Shown: positions 17,951-26,955 of the stretch, piece by piece
Numbering within the stretch: position 1 is the stretch's first letter
Layout: every line of letters starts with the position of its first letter
Source: Streptomyces sp. NBC_01460
Lineage (GTDB): Bacteria; Actinomycetota; Actinomycetes; Streptomycetales; Streptomycetaceae
Direction: 5' to 3'
DNA: 64,000 nucleotides
NCBI RefSeq assembly: GCF_036227405.1
Contig: NZ_CP109473.1
Location: 4,650,001 to 4,714,000 of the forward strand
The notes under the pieces: generated by a model
The model's database searches: none
What the model saw: only the letters and a program-made list of their open reading frames with translations
Told to the model about the DNA's origin: nothing
Translations under genes and position numbers: made by a program

Positions 17951-19450
17951 TTACGCGTGCCGCTGTCCGCGCGTAGCCAGCAGCTGGTGCATGACCTCGG
18001 AGCCCAGAGCCGGGTTCGCCGCGGCCGCGTGGGCCAGCTCCTCGTCGTCGAGGAGCTCCGACAGCCGGAGCGGCGGAAGATTCGGGTGGCGTGCCAGCGC
18101 GGCTCGCACGGCCGGGTCCGGGTCCCTTGTGAGCCGCTCCACGGTCGCCGGTGCGGTGTGGGGGTCGCGGGCGGCCAGGGCGCGGACCTCGGGGTCGGCG
18201 TGGTCGGCGAAGGCGGACAGCCCGGCGGTGGGGAAGTTCGGCCGGGTGGTGAGGTGCGCCCGCCCGGGGCCCTCGTACTCCAGGAAGCTGCGCAGCAGCA
18301 GGGGCCCCGGGGCGTCCGGATGGTGCTGTGCCAGCAGGACGCGTACGCCGAGATCGTCGTCGGCGGCCAGGCGTTCCATGAGGTCGGGCGGCAGGAACTG
18401 GTCCTGGGCCGCCCGCTGGCGCAGAAAGGGGTGGCCGGAGGTCGCGTCCCGGCGGACGTCCTGGGGGTCCCGGGGCACGGAGGGCCGCCCTGGCAGCACG
18501 TCGAAGTAGTCGTTCACCGGGATCGCGTAGTCGATCGCGGCCCGCTCCTCCTCGGTCAGCTCGGGGTGCACGGACAGGGTCAGCCGGACTTCAGGGTCGG
18601 GGTCCACGGCGAGCGCGCGGCGTTCGGCGGGGCCGAGGTCCGCACGGCCGGCGATCTTCGCGCGCACCTCCGGGTCCGGATCGGTGGCCAGGAGGACCAC
18701 CACGTCGGCCGGCAGGCTGGGGTTGCCGGCGATCGCCGCCCGCTCTCCCTCGGAGACCGGAGCGGTGAGGACGCCGTCCACGACGGTTCTGCTGAGGGCC
18801 TGGTTCATCAGCAGGTCCCAGCGCGCGTGGCACGGCCGGTCGGGCAGTGCGCGCTCCACCCACGCCGGGTCCTCGAGACGTGCGTGTCTCTCCGCACGGT
18901 CCCTGACCTCGTCGTCGGGGTCCGCCAGCAGCGCGGCCCGTGTTCCGGCGGTCAGCAGACCCCACTCGCCGACCCCCAGGGCGCGGACCTCCGCGACCGG
19001 ATGCGTGGGCATGGCCCGGCGCAAGCCGGGGGAGATCTGCTGGTAGAGGCTGTGGTCGAGGGTGTCGTTGTCGTACGTGCTGAGCATCCGTACGACGGTC
19101 TCGTCGGGCAGCGGCCGGTGCGGGCCGCCGTGAGGCAGCCGCGGAGGCTGGACGAGGTGCGCGCGGACGAACCATTCCGGATCGTCCACCAGCCGCGCCC
19201 GTTGCGCGGGATCGGCGTGTGGGTTGCGGGCGAAGAACGAGCGGGTCCGGGTGTCGGGGTGCTGGAGCACGGCCTCGACGACGGCGTCGGGGAGGATGCG
19301 GTCCCGGCACAGCACCATCCGCACCGCCTCCGGACCGTCGGCGAGCAGCCGCAGCAGGACGTCGTCCGGCGAGGACGGATTCAGAGCGACGCCGGCGAGG
19401 CGACGCGCAGGCAGATCGGCGTCCGCCCAGATGTCTTCAGGCGTAGGCAT
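17951..19450 (-). CDS. leucine-rich-repeat-variant (LRV) protein
   Basis: 499 aa built almost wholly of about 24-residue helical units of the type NPSLPADVVVLLATDPDPEVRA, LAADDDLGVRVLLAQHHPDA and LTRDPDPAVRAALARHPNLP. These are LRV repeats, which form a curved alpha/3-10 solenoid for protein binding. No signal peptide or catalytic domain is seen. Related streptomycete genes are common and uncharacterised. ATG start with GGGGG about 8 nt upstream. Confidence 0.75.
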   Translation of the reverse strand: MPTPEDIWADADLPARRLAGVALNPSSPDDVLLRLLADGPEAVRMVLCRDRILPDAVVEAVLQHPDTRTRSFFARNPHADPAQRARLVDDPEWFVRAHLVQPPRLPHGGPHRPLPDETVVRMLSTYDNDTLDHSLYQQISPGLRRAMPTHPVAEVRALGVGEWGLLTAGTRAALLADPDDEVRDRAERHARLEDPAWVERALPDRPCHARWDLLMNQALSRTVVDGVLTAPVSEGERAAIAGNPSLPADVVVLLATDPDPEVRAKIAGRADLGPAERRALAVDPDPEVRLTLSVHPELTEEERAAIDYAIPVNDYFDVLPGRPSVPRDPQDVRRDATSGHPFLRQRAAQDQFLPPDLMERLAADDDLGVRVLLAQHHPDAPGPLLLRSFLEYEGPGRAHLTTRPNFPTAGLSAFADHADPEVRALAARDPHTAPATVERLTRDPDPAVRAALARHPNLPPLRLSELLDDEELAHAAAANPALGSEVMHQLLATRGQRHA

Positions 19451-19570
19451 GTGTCACACCCCCCGTGTGTCGACCGGCCCCGTCGGGCCTGCCGGGCCGT
19501 GATCTTACCGGCCACGCCCCTCCGCGGACCTGGCCCGACCGGTGAGGACCGCGCGGACGGAACGGACGCA

Positions 19571-19610
19571 CGGGAGCCCCCGTCCGACCGGAGTCGGGCG
19601 GGGGCTCCCG
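19571..19610. terminator. strong hairpin after terD-like gene
   Basis: A 17-bp stem (19571-19587 with 19594-19610, one G-U pair) and a 6-nt loop. It lies beyond the TerD stop (reading leftward) and 120 nt before the LRV start. Confidence 0.75.
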
Positions 19611-19626
19611 GGGGGAAAGCCTGACG

Positions 19627-20202
19627 TCAGAGGTTGACGCCGAAGTCCTGGGCGATGCCGCGCAGGCCCGAGGCGTAGCCCTGGCCGACCGCGCGGAACT
19701 TCCACTCGGCGCCGTTGCGGTAGAGCTCGCCGAAGACCATGGCGGTCTCGGTGGCGGCGTCCTCGCTCAGGTCGTAGCGGGCGATCTCGGTGCCGCCGGC
19801 CTGGTTGATGATGCGGATGAAGGCGTTCCGCACCTGGCCGAAGTTCTGGCTGCGCGTCTCGGCGTCGTAGATGGAGACCGGGAAGACGATCTTGTCGATG
19901 TCCGCCGGGAGGCCCGCGAGGTTGACGTTGATCTGCTCGTCGTCGCCCTCGCCCTGGCCGGTGACGTTGTCACCGGTGTGGACGATGGTCTGGTCCGGCG
20001 TCGCCTTGTTGTTGAAGAAGACGAAGTGGCCGTCGGAGTAGACCTTGCCGGCGTTGTTGACCGCGATCGCCGAGGCGTCGAGGTCGAAGTCGGTGCCGGT
20101 GGTGGTGCGGACGTCCCAGCCGAGGCCGACCGTGACGGCGGTCAGGCCCGGGGCCTCCTTGGTGAGCGAGACGTTGCCGCCCTTGGACAGGCTTACAGCC
20201 AT
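19627..20202 (-). CDS. TerD-family stress protein
   Basis: 191 aa. The N-terminal [20 protein letters not shown] and the acidic motifs [12 protein letters not shown] and [19 protein letters not shown] are the calcium-binding signatures of TerD/Ter[19 protein letters not shown] and [20 protein letters not shown] complete the domain at full length. Family members are linked to tellurite and oxidative stress; in streptomycetes TerD-like proteins affect differentiation and Ca2+ responses. The gene stands alone (no ter operon nearby) and diverges from arfB. Confidence 0.9.
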   Translation of the reverse strand: MAVSLSKGGNVSLTKEAPGLTAVTVGLGWDVRTTTGTDFDLDASAIAVNNAGKVYSDGHFVFFNNKATPDQTIVHTGDNVTGQGEGDDEQINVNLAGLPADIDKIVFPVSIYDAETRSQNFGQVRNAFIRIINQAGGTEIARYDLSEDAATETAMVFGELYRNGAEWKFRAVGQGYASGLRGIAQDFGVNL

Positions 20203-20374
20203 GGGAAGTCCCTTTCCTCGTCATGTGCGGGCTTCGTGCCATCACGAAAGCTACCGTCACCCGTCCTAACGCAGACAAGAGACCACGAGGTTCCTGCTCG
20301 CTTTACTTTCTTTGCCGAACTTCTGGGCGAACGCTCGCAAAACAAGGTGACGAACCGGTCGTACGCCAGGGAAC

Positions 20375-20809
20375 ATGGGTGTCATGTCCGGGCCCTATGT
20401 CATCCGCGGTTCGGTCTCCCTGCCGGAGGCCGAGCTCATGTGGCGTTTCTCGCGGTCCTCCGGGCCGGGCGGGCAGCACGTCAACACGAGCGACTCCCAG
20501 GTGGAGCTCCGCTTCGACCTCGCGGCGACCGAGTCCCTGCCCGAGGTGTGGAAGGCCAGGGCCCTGGAGCGGCTGGCGAGCCGGCTGGTCGGCGGTGTGG
20601 TGTCCGTGCGCGCGTCGGAGCACCGCTCCCAGTGGCGCAACCGCGAGACGGCCGCCGTGCGGCTCGCCGCACTGCTGGCGGAGGCCACGGCGCCGCCTCC
20701 CAAGCCGCGCCTGAAGAAGAAGATCCCGCGCGGCATCAACGAGCGGCGCCTGCGGGAGAAGAAGCAGCGCGGCGACACGAAGCGCGGGCGCTCGGGACGC
20801 GACTGGTAG
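20375..20809 (+). CDS. arfB: alternative ribosome rescue factor ArfB (release factor-like hydrolase)
   Basis: 144 aa. SRSSGPGGQHVNTSDSQVEL carries the GGQ peptidyl-tRNA hydrolysis motif, and the Lys/Arg-rich tail (RLKKKIPRGINERRLREKKQ) is the segment that enters the empty mRNA channel of stalled 70S ribosomes. There is no codon-recognition domain, which separates it from RF1/RF2. The start could be the ATG at 20375 or 20384 (MSGPYVIRG); AGGGA lies closer to the first. Divergent from terD. Confidence 0.88.
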   Translation: MGVMSGPYVIRGSVSLPEAELMWRFSRSSGPGGQHVNTSDSQVELRFDLAATESLPEVWKARALERLASRLVGGVVSVRASEHRSQWRNRETAAVRLAALLAEATAPPPKPRLKKKIPRGINERRLREKKQRGDTKRGRSGRDW

Positions 20810-20814
20810 CGGAG

Positions 20815-20958
20815 CGCCCGACCTGCGTCAGCCGCCCGACCTGCGTCAGCCGCCCGACCTGCGTCAGCCGCCCGACCTGCGTCAGCCGCCCGACCTGCGT
20901 CAGCCGCCCGACCTGCGTCGGCCGCTCCACCTGCGTCGGCCGTTCAACCCCTGTCAGT
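20815..20958. repeat. 18-bp tandem repeat, five perfect plus degenerate copies
   Basis: The unit CGCCCGACCTGCGTCAGC is repeated exactly at 20815, 20833, 20851, 20869 and 20887. It decays at 20905 (one change), 20923 and 20941. It lies in the 200-bp gap between the convergent arfB and flavin reductase genes. A multiple of three keeps any overlapping frame open, but neither strand shows a start with a ribosome site. Confidence 0.9.
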
Positions 20959-21009
20959 CGCTCCACCCCGCCGGCCGCCCCACCCGAGGTCGGCGCGGGG
21001 ATCCGTGGG

Positions 21010-21582
21010 TCAGCCCAACTGCCGGTAGCGCCCCTTGTAGTACGTCAGCGGCTCGCCGTCCGCGCTGGGCAGGGTCGCCGTCAGGACCCGGCCGATCACC
21101 AGCGTGTGGTCCCCGGCCAGGACGCGCTGCTCGGTCCGGCACTCCAGGGTGGTCAGCGCGCCGCCCACCAGGGGTGCGCCGGTGATCTCGCCCCGCAGGT
21201 AGGGGATGTCCTCGAACAGCAGCCGGTCGCTGATCCGGCCCTTCATGGCGAACCGCCCGGCGATGGTGCGCTGACTCTCCGTCAGCACCGAGACCGCCCA
21301 CAGCGGCTGCTCGGCCAGCAGGTCGTCCATCCGGGAGTCGTTGCGCAGGCTCACCATGACCAGCGGGGGGTCCAGCGAGACGGACATGAAGGCGGTCGCC
21401 GTCATCCCGACGTCCTCGCCCCGCCCGTGCTCGTCGAGCGGGGGCTCCTGGGCGGTGATCAGCACCACGCCCGCGGCCAGGCGGGACAGGGCGGCGCGGA
21501 ATTCGTCGTTGCTCACCCCTTCAGCATGGGGGACGGCTTCGGGGCGCGGGGCGGGGGGAGTCTTCTGCAGCACACCGGGCAC
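21010..21582 (-). CDS. flavin reductase domain protein (FMN-binding split barrel)
   Basis: 190 aa. EFRAALSRLAAGVVLITA, GMTATAFMSVSLDPPLVMVSL in two strands, ESQRTIAGRFAMKG and LECRTEQRVLAGDHTLVIGRV match the flavin reductase family that supplies FMNH2 to monooxygenases or acts alone. The frame begins at GTG 21582; an internal GTG giving MSNDEFRAALSRLA would drop a Pro-rich 22-residue tail and is a real alternative. No partner monooxygenase is adjacent. It is divergent from cdgB. Confidence 0.82.
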   Translation of the reverse strand: MPGVLQKTPPAPRPEAVPHAEGVSNDEFRAALSRLAAGVVLITAQEPPLDEHGRGEDVGMTATAFMSVSLDPPLVMVSLRNDSRMDDLLAEQPLWAVSVLTESQRTIAGRFAMKGRISDRLLFEDIPYLRGEITGAPLVGGALTTLECRTEQRVLAGDHTLVIGRVLTATLPSADGEPLTYYKGRYRQLG

Positions 21583-21720
21583 GCTAGTGCCGCGAGGCGC
21601 GCCGTCGCATCGGGCCAGGGGACCAGCCGGGTCCTAGGACCCGGGAACCAGGCGTCCCGGTTTGCGTTCGGTGAACAACACCAGCCCCTGGAGGCCTTTC
21701 GAGCGGCCTTTACCATCTGT

Positions 21721-21736
21721 TGTGACTTGAGTCACA
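21721..21736. promoter_or_regulatory. Crp-like operator upstream of cdgB
   Basis: TGTGACTTGAGTCACA is a perfect inverted repeat. It fits TGTGA-N6-TCACA, and its core fits the GTG-N6-GNCAC form given for Streptomyces Crp. It lies 128 nt before the cdgB start and 139 nt before the divergent flavin reductase start. Function inferred. Confidence 0.6.
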
Positions 21737-21750
21737 GAGAGCAATATTTG

Positions 21751-21765
21751 TTGACCCTGTGTACC
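21751..21765. promoter_or_regulatory. BldD-box-like site overlapping a -35 element
   Basis: TTGACCCTGTGTACC agrees at eight of nine defined positions with the BldD consensus NTNACNC(A/T)GNGTNAN. BldD, with c-di-GMP, is known to repress cdgB in S. coelicolor. The embedded TTGACC could be the -35 of the cdgB promoter. Confidence 0.6.
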
Positions 21766-21863
21766 GGGTGCACAGCTCACTGTGATTCAGTGGCCGTGAC
21801 AGTGCAACAAGTACGTCGATATGAAACCTGGAGTTGCTGTCGAGGTCTCAGGGAGTGCGAGCA

Positions 21864-23516
21864 ATGGAGGCCGAGTCGGAGCCGTACGTCCGTCTTGCGA
21901 CCATGCGGCAGCTGCACCAGGCCGTCGCTGATCTCAACACGGCACGGAGCCTGGCGGACACGCTGCAGTCCGTGGCCGACGGCATCGTCACCGGCCTCGG
22001 CTACGAGCTGGGCTGCGTGAACGTCGTCCGCCCCGACGGTGACCTCGTGGTCGCCGCGTTCGCCGGCAACAGCGCCGCGGAATCCCTGATCACCGGCCGT
22101 GTCGGCTCCCGTGGGTCCTGGGAGCGCAGGCTCTCGATGGGCGAGGCGTGGGACGAGCTCCGGTTCATACCCCACACCGAGGGCTGGGTGCTCCTCGACG
22201 ACGACGTCCCCCAGTGGCACACCGAGGGCCCGGAGCCCCGCTTCGAGGACGAATGGCACCCCCTGGACCGCCTCTATGCCCCCATGTACGCCTCCGGTGG
22301 AGGTCTGGACCTCCTGGGGGTCATATCGGTCGACAGGCCGCGCAACGGCCGCCGCCCCGGCGCCTGGGGCCGTGAGGCCCTCCAGATGTACGCCTCCCAG
22401 GCGGCCATTGCGATCAGTAACGCTCGCCTCCGAGCAAACATGCAGCGTGCACTGGTGAGGCTGGAGCGCGAACAGCAGGCGCTGCGGGCCAGTGAGGAAT
22501 CCTTCCGCCAGGCCTTCGAGTACGCCCCCAGCGGCATGGCCATCGCCGAGATGGGCGGCGACCAGCACGGCAGGCTGCTGCGCACCAACGACGCGCTCTG
22601 CCGGCTCCTGGGGCGCCCCGCCTCCGTCCTGCGCCGCTACTCGTTCGCCGACCTCGTCCACCCCGAGGACATCGGCACCCTGCTCCGCACCTCCGCCGAG
22701 GGGGGACGCGCGGAGCTGCGGCTCGGGCGCCGGGACGGCACGTACCTCTGGGTCTCGCTGCGCAACTCCGTCGTCGCCGACACCACCGACGGCCCGCGCT
22801 TCCTGCTCACCCACGTCGAGGACATCGAGGAGCGCAAGCGCAACGAGCTGAACCTCGCGCACCGTGCCTCGCACGACGCGCTCACCGGCCTGCCCAACAG
22901 TGCCGAGCTGCGTTCCCGGCTCGGCGCGCGGCTGTGTGAGAGGCCTCACTCCGTCACCTCCTCCGCGATCGAGGCGCTGGACGCGGCGTACGGGGACGTC
23001 GAGAGCGCGGTGCACGGCTACCGGGCGGACGGCTACGAGGGCGAGGTCGCGCCGGGCGTCGGCCCCTACGACCACCATGTGCACGTCGTGGCTCCCGACC
23101 CGGACCGCGACGACGGGACGAAGGGGCTCGCGGTGCTCTTCTGCGACCTCGACGGCTTCAAGTCCATCAATGACCGCTTCGGGCACCACGCGGGTGACGC
23201 GGTTCTCATCGAGGTCGCCAGGCGGCTCACGACCTGCGTACGGGACGGTGACACGGTCGCGCGGCTCGGGGGTGACGAATTCGTCGTCCTCGCGGACGGC
23301 CTCGGGGCGGCAGATGCCGCGGATCTGGCCGTACGCTTGCGTAACGCCATCATTCCGCCCATCCGGGTGGACGGCCGGGCAGTCAGGGTCGGGGCGAGTT
23401 TCGGTATCGGCTGGGCCGAGTGCGGCATGACCGAGGAAGAGGTCCTGCACTCCGCCGACCAGCGGATGTACGTGGAGAAGCGGTCCCGGTCGAAGGTTCA
23501 CCGCAGAGCCGGCTGA
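21864..23516 (+). CDS. cdgB: GAF-PAS-GGDEF diguanylate cyclase CdgB
   Basis: 550 aa. GAF domain about 15-190, PAS about 205-325 (FRQAFEYAPSGMAIAEMGG), and GGDEF domain about 335-550 with an intact GGDEF (469-473) and the RDGD inhibitory site five residues before it. It should make c-di-GMP from two GTP and be product-inhibited. The long insert between RASHDALTGLPNSAELRSRL and the catalytic strands is typical of this orthologue. I use the ATG at 21864 (GGGAG 8 nt upstream). CdgB controls aerial mycelium and antibiotic production in S. coelicolor; gene order here supports orthology. Confidence 0.92.
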   Translation: MEAESEPYVRLATMRQLHQAVADLNTARSLADTLQSVADGIVTGLGYELGCVNVVRPDGDLVVAAFAGNSAAESLITGRVGSRGSWERRLSMGEAWDELRFIPHTEGWVLLDDDVPQWHTEGPEPRFEDEWHPLDRLYAPMYASGGGLDLLGVISVDRPRNGRRPGAWGREALQMYASQAAIAISNARLRANMQRALVRLEREQQALRASEESFRQAFEYAPSGMAIAEMGGDQHGRLLRTNDALCRLLGRPASVLRRYSFADLVHPEDIGTLLRTSAEGGRAELRLGRRDGTYLWVSLRNSVVADTTDGPRFLLTHVEDIEERKRNELNLAHRASHDALTGLPNSAELRSRLGARLCERPHSVTSSAIEALDAAYGDVESAVHGYRADGYEGEVAPGVGPYDHHVHVVAPDPDRDDGTKGLAVLFCDLDGFKSINDRFGHHAGDAVLIEVARRLTTCVRDGDTVARLGGDEFVVLADGLGAADAADLAVRLRNAIIPPIRVDGRAVRVGASFGIGWAECGMTEEEVLHSADQRMYVEKRSRSKVHRRAG

Positions 23517-23648
23517 CGTTCACGCCCTGGCTGTTCCCGTGCACCGCCCGGTTTTCCGGGGGACCGAGGGCAATTCGACGCGTGCTCCGTTCGGGGTAGG
23601 CTCGGCCGGTCGGCGACGGCTGGCGACATGGTGAGGAGTGACCCAGGG

Positions 23649-24644
23649 ATGACGGCCGGAAACAACGGCGCGAGCAAGCCCGAGGACGACGATCCGTTCG
23701 GCTATCTGTACGAGGACGGGCGGGCGGCAGGCGCACAGCCGCCCGGGCAGAGTGGTTACGGCTACCCCGGTCCGGCCGCGCAGCCCGGTGTGCCCAGGAC
23801 GTCGTACAACCAGGTGCGGACGGTCGGCGAGCGCCAGTACGGGCAGGTCCCGCAGCAGGCCTACGGGCAGCAGGCCCCGCCGCAGTACGGCCAGCAGCCC
23901 CAGCAGTACGGCCGGCCGAACCCGCAGTACGCGGCCCCGGAGACCTACCCCGGCGGCGCGGTGACCGCGCAGCACGGGTCGGTGCCGGGCGGCGGCGGCC
24001 GGAACGGCGGTCCCGGCCGTGGCGGACCCAACACGAAGGCGCTGCTGATCGCGGCGGTCGCCGTGGTCGCGGTCGTACTCATCGGCATCGGCGCCGCCCT
24101 GATGACGGGTGACGACAGCGACGGCAAGAAGGACGAGGCCGGTTCGTCGGCGGGTCCGGCCGACGAGGTCCAGGAGTCCCCGAAGCCGGAGAAGTCCACG
24201 AAGCCGTCGAAGAAGCCCGTCGACCTGCCCGAGCAGGACGCGGCGACGCTGACGCTCGGCGGTACGGCCTCGCTGGACAACACGGTCAAGGGCGCCAAGA
24301 GCGCCAACGGCCAGTACATCAGCCTCAACGAGGTCGGCCGGTCGGCGACCTGGACGGTCGACGTGCCCCGCAGCGGCGCGTACACGCTGTTCGTGACGTA
24401 CGGCGTGCCGGGCAGGGACGCCAAGACGTCCCTGACCGTCAACGCCGAGGCGCCCCGGTCCATCAACATGACGAACTTTGCGCACGCCGCGGAGGGTGAT
24501 CTGGAGAAGGGCTGGACCAGGACGTTCGCGTACGTCCAGCTCGAGAAGGGGTCGAACACGCTGATGCTCTCGTGCAACGAGGGCGACTCGTGCGACGCCA
24601 ACCTCGACCAGCTGTCGCTGAAGTCGGGTCACGTCAAGGACTAG
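23649..24644 (+). CDS. membrane-anchored protein with C-terminal carbohydrate-binding-like domain
   Basis: 331 aa. A Gln/Tyr/Pro-rich disordered N-terminus (YGQQAPPQYGQQPQQYG) is followed by one helix at about 128-151 (ALLIAAVAVVAVVLIGIGAAL), a Lys/Pro/Ser linker and a beta-rich C-domain (ATWTVDVPRSGAYTLFVTYG, then LEKGSNTLMLSC) resembling CBM6/CBM35 domains. This predicts cytosolic N-terminus and an extracellular sugar-binding module. TAGGCT (23597-23602) marks a likely promoter; GGAG lies 10 nt before the ATG. Gene order matches the locus next to cdgB in S. coelicolor. Function unknown. Confidence 0.75.
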   Translation: MTAGNNGASKPEDDDPFGYLYEDGRAAGAQPPGQSGYGYPGPAAQPGVPRTSYNQVRTVGERQYGQVPQQAYGQQAPPQYGQQPQQYGRPNPQYAAPETYPGGAVTAQHGSVPGGGGRNGGPGRGGPNTKALLIAAVAVVAVVLIGIGAALMTGDDSDGKKDEAGSSAGPADEVQESPKPEKSTKPSKKPVDLPEQDAATLTLGGTASLDNTVKGAKSANGQYISLNEVGRSATWTVDVPRSGAYTLFVTYGVPGRDAKTSLTVNAEAPRSINMTNFAHAAEGDLEKGWTRTFAYVQLEKGSNTLMLSCNEGDSCDANLDQLSLKSGHVKD

Positions 24645-24717
24645 CCCGCAGGAATCCAGCTCCACCGTCGTCCCGGTCATCGCCCAGCGAGCCGGGACGC
24701 GGTGTTGTCCGGGCCGG

Positions 24718-25650
24718 TCAGGCGGCTGGTGCGTGCTCCTCGACGGTGACGCGCCCCAGCAGGTCCTCGTAGGCCGCGCGGTCGAACTCCCCGGCGGCGG
24801 GCGCCAGCACGGTCGCCGTCGACAGGGCCACCGCGCGCGCCAGCCGGTCCCGCCAGTCCAGGCCCTCGGCCAGGGCGGAGAGCAGCCCGGCCACCGCGGA
24901 GTCCCCGGCGCCCGTCGGGTTGCCCCGCACGGGAGAGGGCGGCGCGGCCTTCCAGGTGCCGTCCGGGGTGACGGCGAGGAGCCCGTCGGCGCCGAGCGAG
25001 GCGACGACGCTGCGCGCGCCCCGGCGTCGGGCGTCGCGGGTGGCGCGCAGGGGTTCGCGGGCGCCGGTGAGCCGGGCGAGTTCGTCGGCGTTCGGCTTGA
25101 CGAGGTCGGGGCGGGCGGCGATGCCACGGCGCAGGGGCTCGCCGTCGGTGTCCAGGAGTACGGGTACGCCGGCCGAGCGGGCGAGGCGGACCAGCTCCGC
25201 GTACGCGCCGACGTGGATGCCGGGCGGCAGGCTGCCGCAGAGGGCGACCGCCGAGGCGCCGGGGAGCAGTTCCCCGAAGGTCCCGAGGAAGGCCGCCCAT
25301 TCGTCCGCGCCTATGTGCGGGCCCGGCTCGTTGAGCTGGGTGGTGTCGCCGGTGGAGCGGTCGACGACCGCGAGGGTGCGGCGGGTGTTCCCCGCGACGG
25401 TCACCAGGGCGTCCGTGGGGCGGTGGGGGAGCGAGCCGAGGAGTTCGCGCACGACGGCCCCGGTGGCGCCGCCGGCGAAGCCGGTGACCACGGTGTCGTG
25501 GCCGAGCGCGGCGAGCACCCTGGCCACGTTGACGCCCTTGCCGCCGGGGCGTTCGGTCACGTCGTGGACGCGGTGGCTGCGGTGCGGGACCAGTGCGGGG
25601 ACGGCATAGGTCAGGTCGAGTGCCGTGTTCAGCGTGACGGTCAGTATCAC
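24718..25650 (-). CDS. PfkB-family sugar-phosphate kinase (1-phosphofructokinase-like)
   Basis: 310 aa, GTG start (VILTVTLNTALDLTY). It has the N-terminal RPGGKGVNVARVLAALG motif and the C-terminal ATP/anion-hole motif GNPTGAGDSAVAGLL with the catalytic Asp. This points to the 1-phosphofructokinase/tagatose-6-phosphate kinase branch. It lies downstream of nagA on the same strand with a 150-nt gap and a terminator between, so it is probably a separate unit. The neighbouring GlcNAc genes suggest an amino-sugar or ketose phosphate, which is not proven. Confidence 0.8.
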   Translation of the reverse strand: MILTVTLNTALDLTYAVPALVPHRSHRVHDVTERPGGKGVNVARVLAALGHDTVVTGFAGGATGAVVRELLGSLPHRPTDALVTVAGNTRRTLAVVDRSTGDTTQLNEPGPHIGADEWAAFLGTFGELLPGASAVALCGSLPPGIHVGAYAELVRLARSAGVPVLLDTDGEPLRRGIAARPDLVKPNADELARLTGAREPLRATRDARRRGARSVVASLGADGLLAVTPDGTWKAAPPSPVRGNPTGAGDSAVAGLLSALAEGLDWRDRLARAVALSTATVLAPAAGEFDRAAYEDLLGRVTVEEHAPAA

Positions 25651-25726
25651 CTGTACCGGCCCCCGGTTCCTTAGTGGTCCGCTCCCGCGCCGTCTCCCTG
25701 CGGCGCGGCCCCTGGTGATCATGCCA

Positions 25727-25772
25727 AAGAGGCGGCGGCCGTCCCAGATGCCCGGGACAACCGCCGTCTCTT
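25727..25772 (-). terminator. hairpin after nagKA
   Basis: AAGAGGCGGCGG (25727-25738) pairs with CCGCCGTCTCTT (25761-25772), one G-U pair, enclosing an inner GTCCC/GGGAC stem. It lies 29 nt past the nagA stop. Confidence 0.65.
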
Positions 25773-25800
25773 CGTTACGTGTTCTCTCGCCGGCTGCCCG

Positions 25801-26955
25801 TCAGACGGCGGCGGGCTTCACGATCCACTCGCCCCGGCGCATGACGCCCTTGAGCCCGAAGTCCGCGTCGAGGACCACCAGGTCGGCGTCCTTGCCCGGG
25901 TCGAGCGAGCCGACCCTGTCGTACAGGCCGAGGAGCCGGGCCGGGTTGGCGGAGATGGACCGGACGACGTCGTCGACGGGGATCCTGTCGATCGTCACGG
26001 ACCTGCGGAACGCGGTGTCCAGGGTGAGGGTGGAGCCCGCGATCGAGCCGCCCTCGACCAGACGCGCGACGCCGTCCTTGACCTCGACCGCGAGCGGTCC
26101 GAGCTCGTAGTGGCCGTCGCCGGCACCGGCCGCGTCCATGGCGTCGGTGATCAGCGCGACCCGGTCGGCGCCCGCGTGGTGGTAGGCGAGTTCCAGGGCG
26201 GCGTGGTGCAGGTGCGTGCCGTCGTTGATCAGCTCGACGGTGACGCGCTCGTCCTCCAGGAGCGCCGCGATGGGGCCCGGGGCGCGGTGGCCGAGGGCGG
26301 GCATCGCGTTGAAGAGGTGCGTGGCGACGGTGGCGCCCGCGTCGATCGCCTCGACGGTCTGCTCGTACGTCGCATCCGTGTGGCCGACGGCGGCGATCAC
26401 TCCGTGCTCGGCGAGCAGCCGTACGGACTCGATGCCGCCCGGGAGTTCGGTGGCGAGGGTGACCATCCTGGCGCTGCCGCGCGCCGCGTCGAGGAGCTTG
26501 CGGACCTCGGCGGGGTCGGGGTCGCGGAGCAGCCCCTCGCTGTGGGCGCCCTTGCGGCACGGGGAGATGAAGGGGCCCTCGAAGTGGATCCCGGCGAGCT
26601 CGCCCTGTTCGACCAGCTCGGAGAGGATCCCCGCCTGTCGGGCCAGGAAGTCCATCTCGCCGGTGACGGTGGAGGCGACGACGGTCGTCGTGCCGTGCTC
26701 GCGGTGCGTCCGTACTCCGGCCAGGACGTCCTCGGCGGTGCCGGTGGCGAAGGACGCGCCGCCGCCGCCGTGGTTGTGCATGTCCACGAATCCGGGGACC
26801 ACCCAGTGGCCCGAGAGGTCGACGGTCCGGGCGCCCTCCGGCGTGCTGCCGGCGATCCGGGTGCCCTCGACGATCACCCGGCCGTTCTCGACGGTCCCGG
26901 TGGGAAGCACCACCCGGGCACCTGCGAGAACCGTGCTGTCTGCGCGTCCGGCCAT
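25801..26955 (-). CDS. nagA: N-acetylglucosamine-6-phosphate deacetylase
   Basis: 384 aa amidohydrolase. PGFVDMHNHGGGGASF holds the metal-ligand HxH of the barrel; HFEGPFIS, VGHTDATYE, THLFNAMPALGHR and ITDAMDAAG are the further NagA motifs with the catalytic Asp in the last. It converts GlcNAc-6-P to glucosamine-6-P and acetate, giving amino-sugar entry to glycolysis and the DasR effector GlcN-6-P. Its ATG overlaps the TGA of the upstream kinase by one base (TGATG), with GGAGG in the kinase tail, so the pair is coupled. Confidence 0.93.
   Translation of the reverse strand: MAGRADSTVLAGARVVLPTGTVENGRVIVEGTRIAGSTPEGARTVDLSGHWVVPGFVDMHNHGGGGASFATGTAEDVLAGVRTHREHGTTTVVASTVTGEMDFLARQAGILSELVEQGELAGIHFEGPFISPCRKGAHSEGLLRDPDPAEVRKLLDAARGSARMVTLATELPGGIESVRLLAEHGVIAAVGHTDATYEQTVEAIDAGATVATHLFNAMPALGHRAPGPIAALLEDERVTVELINDGTHLHHAALELAYHHAGADRVALITDAMDAAGAGDGHYELGPLAVEVKDGVARLVEGGSIAGSTLTLDTAFRRSVTIDRIPVDDVVRSISANPARLLGLYDRVGSLDPGKDADLVVLDADFGLKGVMRRGEWIVKPAAV

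Noticed and set aside
20815..20958. CRISPR-like array
   Set aside because: The 18-bp units are directly adjacent with no spacers, no leader and no cas genes; a simple tandem repeat.
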